From Halorhabdus amylolytica (GTDB taxonomy: Archaea > Halobacteriota > Halobacteria > Halobacteriales > Haloarculaceae): DNA of 47,987 bases. The notes beneath the pieces were generated by a model. The model had not been told where the DNA came from. It saw nothing but the letters and a program-made list of their open reading frames with translations, and did no database searches. The position numbers and the translations under genes were made by a program. Below are positions 8,236-15,707 of this stretch, piece by piece (position 1 is the stretch's first letter; every line of letters begins with the position of its first letter). Where the stretch lies: contig NZ_SPQG01000003.1 of assembly GCF_004944975.1 (NCBI RefSeq), forward strand, positions 1 to 47,987. The letters are read 5' to 3'.

Positions 8236-9144
8236 TCAGGGTACGACGGCGATCAGCGCCGAGAGGGTGATCGCCGAGGCGACCGTGGTAAGAAAGACGT
8301 TCACCGAGGCCAGCCGTCGATCCCCGCCCATTTCGGTAACGTAGACGAACGTCGAGACAGCCGCCGGCGCCCCGAACATGACGACAGCCGTCCGGAGTGT
8401 CCATGGATCAGCGCCGAGACCGGCGAAGACGAGCCAGGCGACGGCCGGCATGACCAGCAGTTTCAACACCAGGACGGTACCGACGATCGACCGGTCGAAG
8501 TCGATCGACTCGAGTTCGATCGACCCGCCGACACAGAGCAACGCAACGGGCAGGGCTGCCTCGGCGATCAGCGCGACGCCGTCGGCGGGTCGCCCTGCCA
8601 GCGTGAACGGGATCTGCGAGACCGTCAGTCCAACGAGCAACGCGATCAGGACAGGATTGGTGAGCAGTCGTGTTACCTCCTCGCGGACGTTCGTCCCGCT
8701 GCCGGTGATCCGGACGAGGAGTGTGACAGTCAGCGGGATCTGAACGAGCGCGCCGATCCCCAGGACGACACTGCCGATCCCCGCCGCCCGCTCGCCGAGC
8801 GCACTCGCCACGACCGGGAGGCCGATATACCCCAGATTCGTATGGTAAGACTGGACCGTGGCCGCGGCCCGTGGCCCGTCTGCGTCGATGCGTCGGTGGA
8901 CCGCCCACGCGATCGCCGCCATCGCGATCAACATACCGACCACGCCGACCAGCAGTTCCCGCGAGACGATCTCGCCGAGCGGCTGAGCGTGTGTCGAGTC
9001 GAACACCAGTACCGGCAGGACCACATAGAAAGCGACGCTGTTGAGCCAGCCGACGCGGGTGGCGTCGAGTACCTCGACCTCCCGGAGTGCGACGCCGACC
9101 GCCAGCAAGCCGATCATGACCACCAGCCGAGTCAGTACGTCCAT
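8236..9144 (-). CDS. AEC-family (auxin efflux carrier-like) permease
   Basis: A 302-aa integral membrane protein with about ten hydrophobic segments in two halves joined by a charged loop (about residues 145-165). It belongs to the bile/arsenite/riboflavin transporter superfamily, AEC type. The conserved YHTNLGYIGLPV and C-terminal FGAPAAVSTFVYV elements are visible. The start is the ATG at 9144 (MDVLTRLVVMIG), which places the first membrane helix at the N-terminus; the in-frame upstream extension is hydrophilic and unlikely. It follows ubiX by 127 nt in the same direction, so it could be a distal member of the mevalonate-like operon or separately transcribed. Family members export auxin, malate or other carboxylates; the substrate is unknown here. 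Confidence 0.85.
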   Translation of the reverse strand: MDVLTRLVVMIGLLAVGVALREVEVLDATRVGWLNSVAFYVVLPVLVFDSTHAQPLGEIVSRELLVGVVGMLIAMAAIAWAVHRRIDADGPRAAATVQSYHTNLGYIGLPVVASALGERAAGIGSVVLGIGALVQIPLTVTLLVRITGSGTNVREEVTRLLTNPVLIALLVGLTVSQIPFTLAGRPADGVALIAEAALPVALLCVGGSIELESIDFDRSIVGTVLVLKLLVMPAVAWLVFAGLGADPWTLRTAVVMFGAPAAVSTFVYVTEMGGDRRLASVNVFLTTVASAITLSALIAVVP

Positions 9145-9271
9145 CGTCCACCGCTCGACTGCGCGGCCGTTTGGAGTTTTCCAGTTGTTGCTGCTTTGGG
9201 TAGTGTGCTCGAACGACACGGGGACGACGCCGAGATCGATCGGGCCCGCCACCGTCTGGAATCCGTTCGGA

Positions 9272-9838
9272 TCACGTCGGGTCCCAGCGGTCGTAGCAGT
9301 CGTGATCGAGGTCGAAGCGTTCGAGAATCTTCCCGACGACGTGATCGACGAAGTCCGCGGGTTCCTGGGGATCGAAGTAGAATCCGAGCACCGGCGCCAC
9401 GACGTCGACGCCCATGCCTGCGAGTTTCGTGAGGTTCTCCAGGTGGATCTGGCTGAACGGTGTCTCCCGCGGAACGATCACAAGTTGGCGGCGTTCCTTC
9501 AGCGTGACGTCGGCGGCCCGGGTCACCAGCGAGTCCGCGCGGCCGGTGGCAACGGCCGCGACGGTGTTCATCGAGGCCGGCACGATCACCATGCCGTCGG
9601 TGTCGTACGAGCCTGAGGCGATCGGTGCGCCCACCTCACTCTCGCCGTACAGTTCCGTTGACGCTTGCCGAAGTCGACCCATCGTCGCCTCGCGTGAGCC
9701 GGACTCGTGGGCCATCACCGACTCGGCGGCGTCGGTAACCACGGTGTAGACCTCGGCGTGCTCGACGAGTGCTTCGACTGTCCGAACGGCGATCGGGATC
9801 CCCGAGGCACCCGTCACGCCGACGACGATCCGTTCCAC
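9272..9838 (-). CDS. ubiX: Flavin prenyltransferase UbiX/Pad1
   Basis: A 188-aa flavoprotein that attaches a dimethylallyl group to FMN, making the prenylated FMN required by UbiD-family decarboxylases. The N-terminal GVTGASGIPIAV binds flavin, PASMNTVAAVATG is the central nucleotide-binding part, and KERRQLVIVPRETPFSQIHL followed by FYFDPQ is the conserved C-terminal half. It is the last of four closely packed minus-strand genes, 2 nt after the aconitase X small subunit, with the UbiD-like decarboxylase at the head of the operon. That arrangement strongly suggests it serves that decarboxylase. Confidence 0.93.
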   Translation of the reverse strand: MERIVVGVTGASGIPIAVRTVEALVEHAEVYTVVTDAAESVMAHESGSREATMGRLRQASTELYGESEVGAPIASGSYDTDGMVIVPASMNTVAAVATGRADSLVTRAADVTLKERRQLVIVPRETPFSQIHLENLTKLAGMGVDVVAPVLGFYFDPQEPADFVDHVVGKILERFDLDHDCYDRWDPT

Positions 9839-9840
9839 GG

Positions 9841-10269
9841 TTACACCCGCCTGATGGTACCCGCGTCGGCGTCGACCGCGACGGTCTCGCCGTCCTCAAG
9901 GCTGTCCAGATCAGCCGCGGGCGAATCCACACAGGGTATCTCCCCGAGAATCGCCCCTGTCGCGACGATGGTTTCGGTCTCTTCGTTGACGATCGCTGCG
10001 GGCGCACAACCGTTGTTCGCCAGGCCGTAGAGGACGTACGAGCCCACCGTCGATCCCTTCCCGCGCGCGAAGACAAGCACTTTCCCAGTTATGTTTTCGC
10101 CCTCCAGGGGATGGCCGTCCTCGATGAACTCGCCGGTGTCGGGTTCGACAGCGCCGTAGAAACTGATCGGCACGGGTGAGCGCAGGACCTCCCCGCGACC
10201 CGTGCCCTCGGTGATCGGTTCGGCATCGATCGCTTCCGGGGCCGTCTCGTTGCTCGCTTCCGAAGTCAT
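9841..10269 (-). CDS. Aconitase X small (swivel, DUF126) subunit; probable phosphomevalonate dehydratase small subunit
   Basis: A 142-aa protein with an acidic N-terminal extension (1 to about 35) and then the swivel domain. The signature ARGKGSTVGSYVLYGLANN lies at about 68-86 and AILGEIPCVDSP at about 106-117. In archaea this protein pairs with the DUF521 catalytic subunit to dehydrate (R)-5-phosphomevalonate to trans-anhydromevalonate 5-phosphate. Its ATG overlaps the large-subunit stop by one base (TAATG), so translation is probably coupled. The KGSTVGSY form resembles archaeal two-subunit enzymes, not hydroxyproline dehydratase fusions, though this is from memory of the family. Confidence 0.85.
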   Translation of the reverse strand: MTSEASNETAPEAIDAEPITEGTGRGEVLRSPVPISFYGAVEPDTGEFIEDGHPLEGENITGKVLVFARGKGSTVGSYVLYGLANNGCAPAAIVNEETETIVATGAILGEIPCVDSPAADLDSLEDGETVAVDADAGTIRRV

Positions 10270-11447
10270 TACTCAGTCACCTCCGCCAGCAGCGTCTCCT
10301 TGTCGTTGAACGCCACGTCCTGGTTACAGAATCCCGGGAGATACGTCGCTGCCTTCGCCGAGTCGGTCGCGCTGGATTCGTAGCCCAGTTCCTCGATCGG
10401 CGAGACGACGTTGCAGGTGTCGGCAAGCACTTTCCCGCCGGCCGTTTCGATCGTCTCAGTCAGTCCGTTGCGATCGGCCCAGGTCTTGACCGATGCGCTC
10501 GTACAGACCCACAGATCGCTGGTGAGGGCCTTGCCTTCGACGGTCGCCGCCACGTCCTGGATCTCCTCGGGCGAGCAATGCGGACACCCGATGACGACGA
10601 GTTCCGGATCGTCGGCGGTGGTGAGTTCCGCGTACTCTTCTTCGAGTTCTCCTTCGCCGAACGTCACCGTCTCGACGTTTTCGGGTGGGTCCATCTCCGT
10701 CGTCACATCCTCGACGAAGTGGAGTGCGACCGCGCCGGTCGCAGCCATCGCCGCACCGAGTGATTTCAGGTCGTCCGTTCCGCCCGAATCGATCCCGGCG
10801 AAATACGGCTTGCCGTCCTCGACGAGTCGGCCCGTCCAGGAGCCAAGCGCTGCGAAGTCGGCCTGGCTCTCGATGTCGGCTTCGACGTCGATGCGGTAGG
10901 TCGGCTGGCGATTCTCCTCGAGATGGAGTCCATACTTCGGCGTCCGGCCGGTGATCGCCGCGGCCAGTGCCGAGGGACCGCCCTCACGGTTGGTCTTTGC
11001 GCCGACCACACTGTTGACAAAGGAAACGGCAGAGGATTCCGCCCAGGCGACGTGCTGGCCACGTCGCGGGAGATTCCCCGCGAGATAGGGGGTACAGGTA
11101 AAGGATAGGACGATCCCCATCTCCTTGAGCGCGTCTCGAATGCGCTTCTGTTTGTCGGCGAACGCCTCGTCGATTCCGAGTTCCTCCCAGCGCTCGAAGT
11201 CCATCCCCGCAGGGTTGGCGAACGTCGGAACCGAGGTCTCGGCGCCTTCCTCGGCGAAGCCTTCTAAGAACTCTACGCCGGGGTCACCGATCGACTTGTA
11301 GGAGATGCCCGAGGCCTGGGCGGACTCGATCTCGATCATTTCCTCGGCGCCGTAGATATCACCGAGTTTCACAAGCAGTTCCATCGCCTTCCGGACGGCA
11401 TCGTTGTCCGATTCGAGTAAGTCTTCCTCGTGCTGTGTCAGGTGCAT
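10269..11447 (-). CDS. Aconitase X catalytic (DUF521) subunit; probable phosphomevalonate dehydratase large subunit
   Basis: A 392-aa iron-sulfur dehydratase subunit beginning MHLTQHEEDLL. Three cysteine motifs that bind the [4Fe-4S] cluster in the family are present: TCTPYLAGN, IGCPHCSPEEI and ADTCNVVSP. GAKTNREGGPSALAAAITGRTP is another strong signature. With the small subunit directly downstream and a UbiD-like decarboxylase 29 nt upstream, the best reading is phosphomevalonate dehydratase of the archaeal mevalonate pathway. Alternatives are other aconitase X activities such as hydroxyproline dehydratase, but UbiD/UbiX company argues against them. The ATG at 11447 fits the family N-terminus. 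Confidence 0.87.
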   Translation of the reverse strand: MHLTQHEEDLLESDNDAVRKAMELLVKLGDIYGAEEMIEIESAQASGISYKSIGDPGVEFLEGFAEEGAETSVPTFANPAGMDFERWEELGIDEAFADKQKRIRDALKEMGIVLSFTCTPYLAGNLPRRGQHVAWAESSAVSFVNSVVGAKTNREGGPSALAAAITGRTPKYGLHLEENRQPTYRIDVEADIESQADFAALGSWTGRLVEDGKPYFAGIDSGGTDDLKSLGAAMAATGAVALHFVEDVTTEMDPPENVETVTFGEGELEEEYAELTTADDPELVVIGCPHCSPEEIQDVAATVEGKALTSDLWVCTSASVKTWADRNGLTETIETAGGKVLADTCNVVSPIEELGYESSATDSAKAATYLPGFCNQDVAFNDKETLLAEVTE

Positions 11448-11476
11448 GGCTGATAGTGATGGTTCTGTGGCAGTCG

Positions 11477-12778
11477 TTATCGATAGTCTTCGAGGTCGAT
11501 CTCCTCGGCACCGGGCACGGTCACTTCGGCGAAATCCGCGCGGTCCCGGTCGCCGGGCACAGTTGCGTCGACGATCCACTTCGCGAGCGTCCCGCGATCG
11601 TAGTCCTGGGACGGATCCAGGGACGATCCCTTGGCGTTCTCGATGAGGGTGATGTCCTCGTCGGGTTGCATCCGCGTCGCGGTTGCCCACTCGACAGCCG
11701 TCGGATCCGCGGGATCGATGTCGCTGTCGACGACGGTAACCTTCTTCATCGACGGGTGACCCGCAAGTGCGGCCATCCCGGCGTTTTTCGGATCCCCCTC
11801 CGTCCGCTTGTCGATCTGGACGACGCCGTGGAGCCACGAACACCCCCCGGGCGTCAACACGACGTTCTCGACCGTCGGGACGGTGTTCTCGACGATCCGG
11901 TAGATCCTGGGTTCCTGTGGGATCCCCATCAAGTGGGCGTGTTCGGTCCGGCCGGGGACGATGATCCGCGCGTACGGATCAGGACGCATATAGAGCTCCG
12001 CGACAGTCACGACTGGTTGCTGTCGCGTGCGATCCCACGTCCGGGAGAGGTCGACGAACGGCCCCTCTTCGCTTCGCTCGTCGGTGATCGTCGCGCGCAT
12101 GACCATCTCGGCGTCGACGGGCACGGCGATCCCGTCGGCGTCGGCGATAGCCAGGTCGCCGTCGAGCAGCCGATTGGCCAGTGCGAGTTCGCTCTTCTCT
12201 GGCGCGAAGGAGGTCGCCGCCGCGAGTTCGACCGCCGGGTGGACGCCCATCACGATCGCCACGTCGAGGCCACCCTCCGTCCGGGTATAGATGTCGTGAA
12301 GGTGGCGCTCGACCAGTCGCATGACGACCCGATTGCCTTCGTCGAACATCATCCGATGGAACGAGCAGTTGGTGACGCCAGTCTCGGGGTCCTCGGCGAT
12401 CACGACCGAGGAGGCGAAGTACTGGCGTTCGTGTTCGTCGTAGAAGATCGGAATCGGAACGTGCTCGTCGATCGTCGGATCGCTCGCGACGTGCTCGAAA
12501 GACGGGTCGGCTGTCTCCTCGACGGGTAGCGGATCGTCCATCGCCGACCCCATCGCCTCGACGATCTCGGTGGGTTGGATGCCCAGCGCCCGGCCGATCA
12601 TCTCCCGGGAACCGAGCGTGTTGGCGACCGCGCGGACGTCAGGATAGCCCTCGACGCGCTCGAAGACTGTCGGCCTGGTCTCGTCCGTTACGGCCAGTGC
12701 CGGGAGTTCAAAGCGCGGATCGACGGGTTCTGTGAGCGTTGTCTGCTCCTCTCCGGCCAGAAAGTCTCGTAAACCCAT
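11477..12778 (-). CDS. ubiD: UbiD-family decarboxylase; probable trans-anhydromevalonate 5-phosphate decarboxylase
   Basis: A 433-aa prenyl-FMN-dependent decarboxylase. Recognisable parts are an N-terminal MGLRDFL, the prFMN/metal-binding area around TNCSFHRMMFDEGN, and the active-site stretch RPDPYARIIVPGRTEHAHL with acidic residues in the usual places. Its length is close to that of archaeal anhydromevalonate phosphate decarboxylases and shorter than many bacterial UbiD proteins. It heads a tight operon with aconitase X large and small subunits and ubiX. Reaction inferred: trans-anhydromevalonate phosphate to isopentenyl phosphate plus CO2. The ATG at 12778 was preferred over an upstream one at 12796 because it starts at the conserved MGLRDFL. 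Confidence 0.87.
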   Translation of the reverse strand: MGLRDFLAGEEQTTLTEPVDPRFELPALAVTDETRPTVFERVEGYPDVRAVANTLGSREMIGRALGIQPTEIVEAMGSAMDDPLPVEETADPSFEHVASDPTIDEHVPIPIFYDEHERQYFASSVVIAEDPETGVTNCSFHRMMFDEGNRVVMRLVERHLHDIYTRTEGGLDVAIVMGVHPAVELAAATSFAPEKSELALANRLLDGDLAIADADGIAVPVDAEMVMRATITDERSEEGPFVDLSRTWDRTRQQPVVTVAELYMRPDPYARIIVPGRTEHAHLMGIPQEPRIYRIVENTVPTVENVVLTPGGCSWLHGVVQIDKRTEGDPKNAGMAALAGHPSMKKVTVVDSDIDPADPTAVEWATATRMQPDEDITLIENAKGSSLDPSQDYDRGTLAKWIVDATVPGDRDRADFAEVTVPGAEEIDLEDYR

Positions 12779-12917
12779 GATAGACGGTCCTTGCACGGCA
12801 TCCTATTCATGTGCTGGGGTCTGCTCCCGGCAGTTGGGAACGCCCGTCTGGACTGACCCGCGGACTCGCCATCGGCAGATCGGGAATTTAGTAGGGACCG
12901 TCTTCGTACCTCCGGAC

Positions 12918-13679
12918 ATGACCGAACTACGATACCTGCCCGACGCCGACGACGTGACCGACTTCGAAGCGACTGTCGTCGACGCCACCGAAGAATCGAT
13001 CGTCCTCGATGAGACGTACTTCTATCCCGAGGGCGGCGGTCAACCGGCCGATCACGGAACTATCGAGTGGGGCGTTGGCTCCGCACCGGTCGTCGACGTT
13101 CGGAAAGACCACGGCGAGATCCACCACGAGATTGACGAGGTAGAGGGCGTTCTGCCGGATGAAGGCGACCCTGTCACGGGCCACGTCGATGAGAACCGCC
13201 GCCAAGCCCACCGGCGGATGCACACCGCTCAACACGTCCTTTCGCGGGTGGTTCTCGAAGAGTACGACGCGACGACGGCGGGCAACCAGATACACGCCGA
13301 GTTTTCGCGGATCGACTTCGAACCCGCCGACTTCGACGACGAGGATCTCGAACTGATCGAGCAACGGACCAACGACGTGATCGAACGCGATCTGGCGGTC
13401 ACGAAGGACGAACGACCACGCGAGATCGTCGAGGAGAACGTCGCCGAAGGACGGTCGAATCTCGATCTGCTGCCCGATCACGTCGAGGAGTTGCGGGTCG
13501 TCGAGATCGGCGGTTTCGACATGTGTCCCTGCGGCGGCACCCACGTCGATCGAACGGGCGAAATCGGCCGAATCGAGATCACGAATCGGCTCTCGAAAGG
13601 TGCTGACGTCGAGCGTATCGAGTTCGAGTTGCGTGAGGAGTCAACTGCCCCGCGCACGGTGGGCGGGGCTTGTCAGTGA
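12918..13679 (+). CDS. alaX: Alanyl-tRNA editing protein AlaX with 3' end overwritten by a tnpB element
   Basis: A 253-aa trans-editing enzyme that hydrolyses mischarged aminoacyl-tRNA(Ala). It has an N-terminal AlaRS beta-barrel piece (FYPEGGGQPADHG, about 35-47) and the editing domain with zinc ligands in HTAQHVLS (about 104-111) and CPCGGTH (about 206-212). The natural family tail ends near ERIEFELRE. From codon 242 on, the sequence is the right end of the tnpB element (GTCAAC at 13640), so about the last 12 residues (STAPRTVGGACQ) are element-encoded. The catalytic domain is untouched, so the protein is probably functional. A start at 12918 matches homolog N-termini. Confidence 0.88.
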   Translation: MTELRYLPDADDVTDFEATVVDATEESIVLDETYFYPEGGGQPADHGTIEWGVGSAPVVDVRKDHGEIHHEIDEVEGVLPDEGDPVTGHVDENRRQAHRRMHTAQHVLSRVVLEEYDATTAGNQIHAEFSRIDFEPADFDDEDLELIEQRTNDVIERDLAVTKDERPREIVEENVAEGRSNLDLLPDHVEELRVVEIGGFDMCPCGGTHVDRTGEIGRIEITNRLSKGADVERIEFELREESTAPRTVGGACQ

Positions 13680-13800
13680 ACTCGGCCTCTCCCGACCATG
13701 GTTAGTCGGACGGGACAAAGCCCCGATTCGGCGTTCACGAGAGCGAAGCTCTCGTGCAGCCCATCAGGTTTCTACGAAACCTGAGGACGTCACGGTTCCT
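13640..13800 (-). ncRNA. Probable omega (right-end) guide RNA scaffold of TnpB
   Basis: This region overlaps the tnpB 3' end and the element right end. Read on the minus strand it forms successive hairpins: 13765-13783 (CAGGTTT/AAACCTG, containing the tnpB stop), 13736-13756 (CACGAGAGC/GCTCTCGTG), 13692-13711 (CCGAC/GTCGG) and 13647-13669 next to the end. In TnpB systems such a transcript folds here and its 3' extension beyond the element supplies the guide. The guide would thus be the minus-strand sequence just below 13640, which is the alaX 3' end. Function is inferred from family knowledge; the hairpins are seen directly. Confidence 0.6.
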
Positions 13801-14975
13801 GACTTCAGGGCGAGTTGACTGTCACCCGTCCGCCGCGACGACTGTAGGCCGCGACGGACGTACCGCCACCCAACATTCTTCGAACCCACGTAATCCGCAT
13901 TCTGAGTTACTCCGCACGACTCACACTCGAATTCCGCCTGTCGCACTCGGTTGCCCTTGCTCGTGTGCCCACATTCGGGACAGCGCCGACTCGTGTTCTT
14001 CGGGTCTACAAACTCGACGCTAATCCCCTCGGCGTCAGCCTTGTACTCCACGAGGTCAACGAGCTGTCGGTGGGCCCACTGGTGGAACTCTTTGACGGGC
14101 GGCGCACGCTCTCGGATGTGCTGTAGATTCTCGAATGCGATGTACTCGCAGTCGTGAGTACGTGCGTCTTCGAGAATCTGGTTCGCAACTTGATGGAGTT
14201 GGTCACGAAGATACCGTGATTCTCTCCCACTCATCTGCTGAATCGTCCGATGGGCGGATTGTGTCCCAGTCTGCTGGAGATTACCGCGAATCCGCTCGAA
14301 CTCTCGATGCTGGTGTCGAAGTTCTCTGCCGGAGGCGAAGTACGCTGTCGAGGTGGTGGCGATGTTGACGATGCCGAGGTCAACGCCGAGAACTGTCCTG
14401 TCCTCGTCGTCATCCTGTATTTCGACCTGTTTTTCGGGTTTGTCTTTGCGAAACCCGAGGTGCAGGTAGTATTCGTCATCACGCTTTGACAGCGTAGACT
14501 CTGTTACTTCCCACTCCTCATCGGTGAGGTATTCGTGTTGATACCCGTCTTCTTCGTTGGGGAGGTTCAGGTCACACCGAATCCGACCCTTGACAGTGGC
14601 AAGCGAAACAGACCCGTCCTCGAACAGTATCATCGTCCGGGTGTCGTATTTCACCGTGTTGCTGGTAAATTCAGGTCGGGACGTTTTGTCGTGTTCATCA
14701 AGCTCTTCGATTGCTTCGACACCATCGAGTGCGGCTGCGGCTTGGTGGGTGGCGAGAATTACGTGCTGACTCCCGAGACGTGTTTCCTCCAACACTGTGT
14801 CGTAGGCGAGGTCTTGGAGGTAGGTTTTCCGCGTCTCACCTGCATCCCATCCGATGCGACTGCTGATGTTGCAGGCAGTTTTCCACTCGCTGATGGTGGC
14901 GTCGAGCAAGTCCTGTTGCTCGTCGGTGAGGATGGGGCGGGTGATCGCAGTGCGTCTCAGGTAGTCGTCTGCCAC
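13764..14975 (-). CDS. tnpB: TnpB RNA-guided nuclease, intact
   Basis: A 403-aa OrfB/IS1341-type protein starting VADDYLRRTAITRPIL at a GTG; a TTG three codons upstream is an alternative. RuvC catalytic residues are all present: Asp199 in GVDLGIVNIAT, Glu282 in IAFENLQHI and Asp361 in QNADYVGSKN. The zinc finger Cys332-x2-Cys335 and Cys351-x2-Cys354 (CPECG, CESCG) is intact. It should therefore be able to cut DNA with its right-end RNA. Its 3' end overlaps the guide RNA scaffold. It is a different TnpB subfamily from the fragment at the left edge. No tnpA lies nearby, so movement would need one in trans. Confidence 0.93.
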   Translation of the reverse strand: MADDYLRRTAITRPILTDEQQDLLDATISEWKTACNISSRIGWDAGETRKTYLQDLAYDTVLEETRLGSQHVILATHQAAAALDGVEAIEELDEHDKTSRPEFTSNTVKYDTRTMILFEDGSVSLATVKGRIRCDLNLPNEEDGYQHEYLTDEEWEVTESTLSKRDDEYYLHLGFRKDKPEKQVEIQDDDEDRTVLGVDLGIVNIATTSTAYFASGRELRHQHREFERIRGNLQQTGTQSAHRTIQQMSGRESRYLRDQLHQVANQILEDARTHDCEYIAFENLQHIRERAPPVKEFHQWAHRQLVDLVEYKADAEGISVEFVDPKNTSRRCPECGHTSKGNRVRQAEFECESCGVTQNADYVGSKNVGWRYVRRGLQSSRRTGDSQLALKSGTVTSSGFVET

Positions 14976-15040
14976 TATTTTCAATAGAAGGTAGAGTTAG
15001 TTAATAGCCCGTGGTTTGTGGTAGCAAGTGTCGGCTTCAA

Positions 15041-15112
15041 CCCCGCCCACGGTGTTGACGCAAATCGAAGATTTGCGAAAGCCGAAAACCGGAGGTTTTC
15101 GGAAGGGCGGGG
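15041..15112. repeat. Branched stem-loop: left end of the second tnpB element
   Basis: CCCCGCCC (15041-15048) pairs with GGGCGGGG (15105-15112) and encloses two strong hairpins, 15059-15077 (CGCAAATC/GATTTGCG) and 15082-15102 (CCGAAAACC/GGTTTTCGG). It has the same plan and orientation as 273-395. It lies 66 bp upstream of the tnpB start. The CCCCGCCCACGG part is also an inverted copy of the element's right end. Confidence 0.6.
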
Positions 15113-15125
15113 AATCCGCCTCGCT

Positions 15126-15422
15126 ACCTGGTTTGAACAGAGCGATCCTGGTAAGCACGAGTGTTTCAGCAAGCACATCGTGAATTAACTGTTCAGTAGA
15201 TGGGCGAACTGACCGACGGCATTCGCACGAACTACCGGGTTCTTCGAACCACTCGTTCGCGCGATTCGCCGCGCTCGAAGCGCTCGGCCTTTTTCATCGA
15301 CGCTTTTCGAGAAGTGGCTCCAGCGGCGAACGAAGCGAGTGAGGAAACCCGACGATGAAAAAGGTCGCTGTATTACCCGTAACCGAGCAAGATGGGGCAA
15401 CTTCTCATCACAGGCCCGTTAG
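15126..15422. other. Non-coding stretch with inverted repeat and a possible protein-tail relic
   Basis: No intact gene is seen. A perfect 12-bp inverted repeat, CCTTTTTCATCG (15288-15299) and CGATGAAAAAGG (15353-15364), bounds a 77-bp unit. On the minus strand a GC3-rich reading ending at 15185 (SGSKNPVVRANAVGQFAHLLNS then stop) looks like the tail of a lost gene, but it cannot be assigned to a family and its upstream part is not convincing. Confidence 0.35.
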
Positions 15423-15572
15423 ACCCACTATAGTCTCAGTTTCTCCCGGCTCAGGATAGATGAGATTGGTGTGCTCAATGCAGATGAGTCAGAGGACGAT
15501 ACATTCACCAACGGAGACACTTTTGTCCTTACGGCAGGTGTTCGGACTGAAATTCCTGTCCGTACTGTTTGA
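15423..15572 (+). pseudogene. Possible C-terminal relic of a secreted/pilin-like protein
   Basis: After a stop at 15420 the frame reads RLRIDEIGVLNADESEDDTF.. and continues TNGDTFVLTAGVRTEIPVRTV to a stop at 15570-15572. The acidic, Thr-rich beta-like composition resembles tails of haloarchaeal extracellular or pilin-like proteins, but no family is recognised. Its codons are poorer in G+C than those of neighbours, suggesting foreign origin. It lacks a start and N-terminus. It overlaps by 44 bp the opposite-strand tail at 15529-15707, so at most one may be genuine in the overlap. Confidence 0.3.
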
Positions 15573-15707
15573 GCACGCGCAGGGTCGGACGAGCGGCGAT
15601 CCGGCGAGCGATCGATGTCTCCGGCGGCGAGATTCCAGCTATCTGGGTGGCCCACCCGGTCGTGTCTTGGAGTCGGTCACGGGCGTCTTCGGCAGCCGTG
15701 ATGACTG
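15529..15707 (-). pseudogene. Truncated C-terminal fragment of an unidentified protein, cut by the palindromic element
   Basis: On the minus strand the frame reads AAEDARDRLQDTTGWATQIA, then GISPPETSIARRIAARPTLR and VLKQYGQEFQSEHLP to a TAA at 15529-15531. Codon choice is typically haloarchaeal (high GC3), so it looks like true former coding sequence. Upstream the frame meets a stop inside the palindromic element at 15708-15789, as if that element had interrupted or deleted the rest. I do not recognise the family. Confidence 0.35.

Larger units (their letters stand above)
13640..15125 (-). mobile_element. IS605-type tnpB-only element (IS1341-like)
   Basis: It carries one gene, tnpB, and no tnpA. 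In tnpB direction the right end closes with a hairpin (13647-13669, GCCCCGC/GCGGGGC) and AGTTGAC at 13640, the typical haloarchaeal right-end form. The left end has the branched stem at 15041-15112. The strings GTCAAC..CGGTGGGCGGGG at the right and CCCCGCCCACGGTGTTGAC at the left are inverted copies, joining the two ends. The outer left boundary is less certain: I place it near 15125 because the sequence shared with the element at the window start (CTCGCT) stops there. Size is about 1.5 kb. The right end lies within the last codons of alaX. Confidence 0.75.

Noticed and set aside
15185-15400. 71-aa minus-strand frame MPHLARLRVIQRPF ...
   Set aside because: Only its last 20 codons look like real coding sequence; it spans the 77-bp inverted-repeat unit and is probably relic plus chance.
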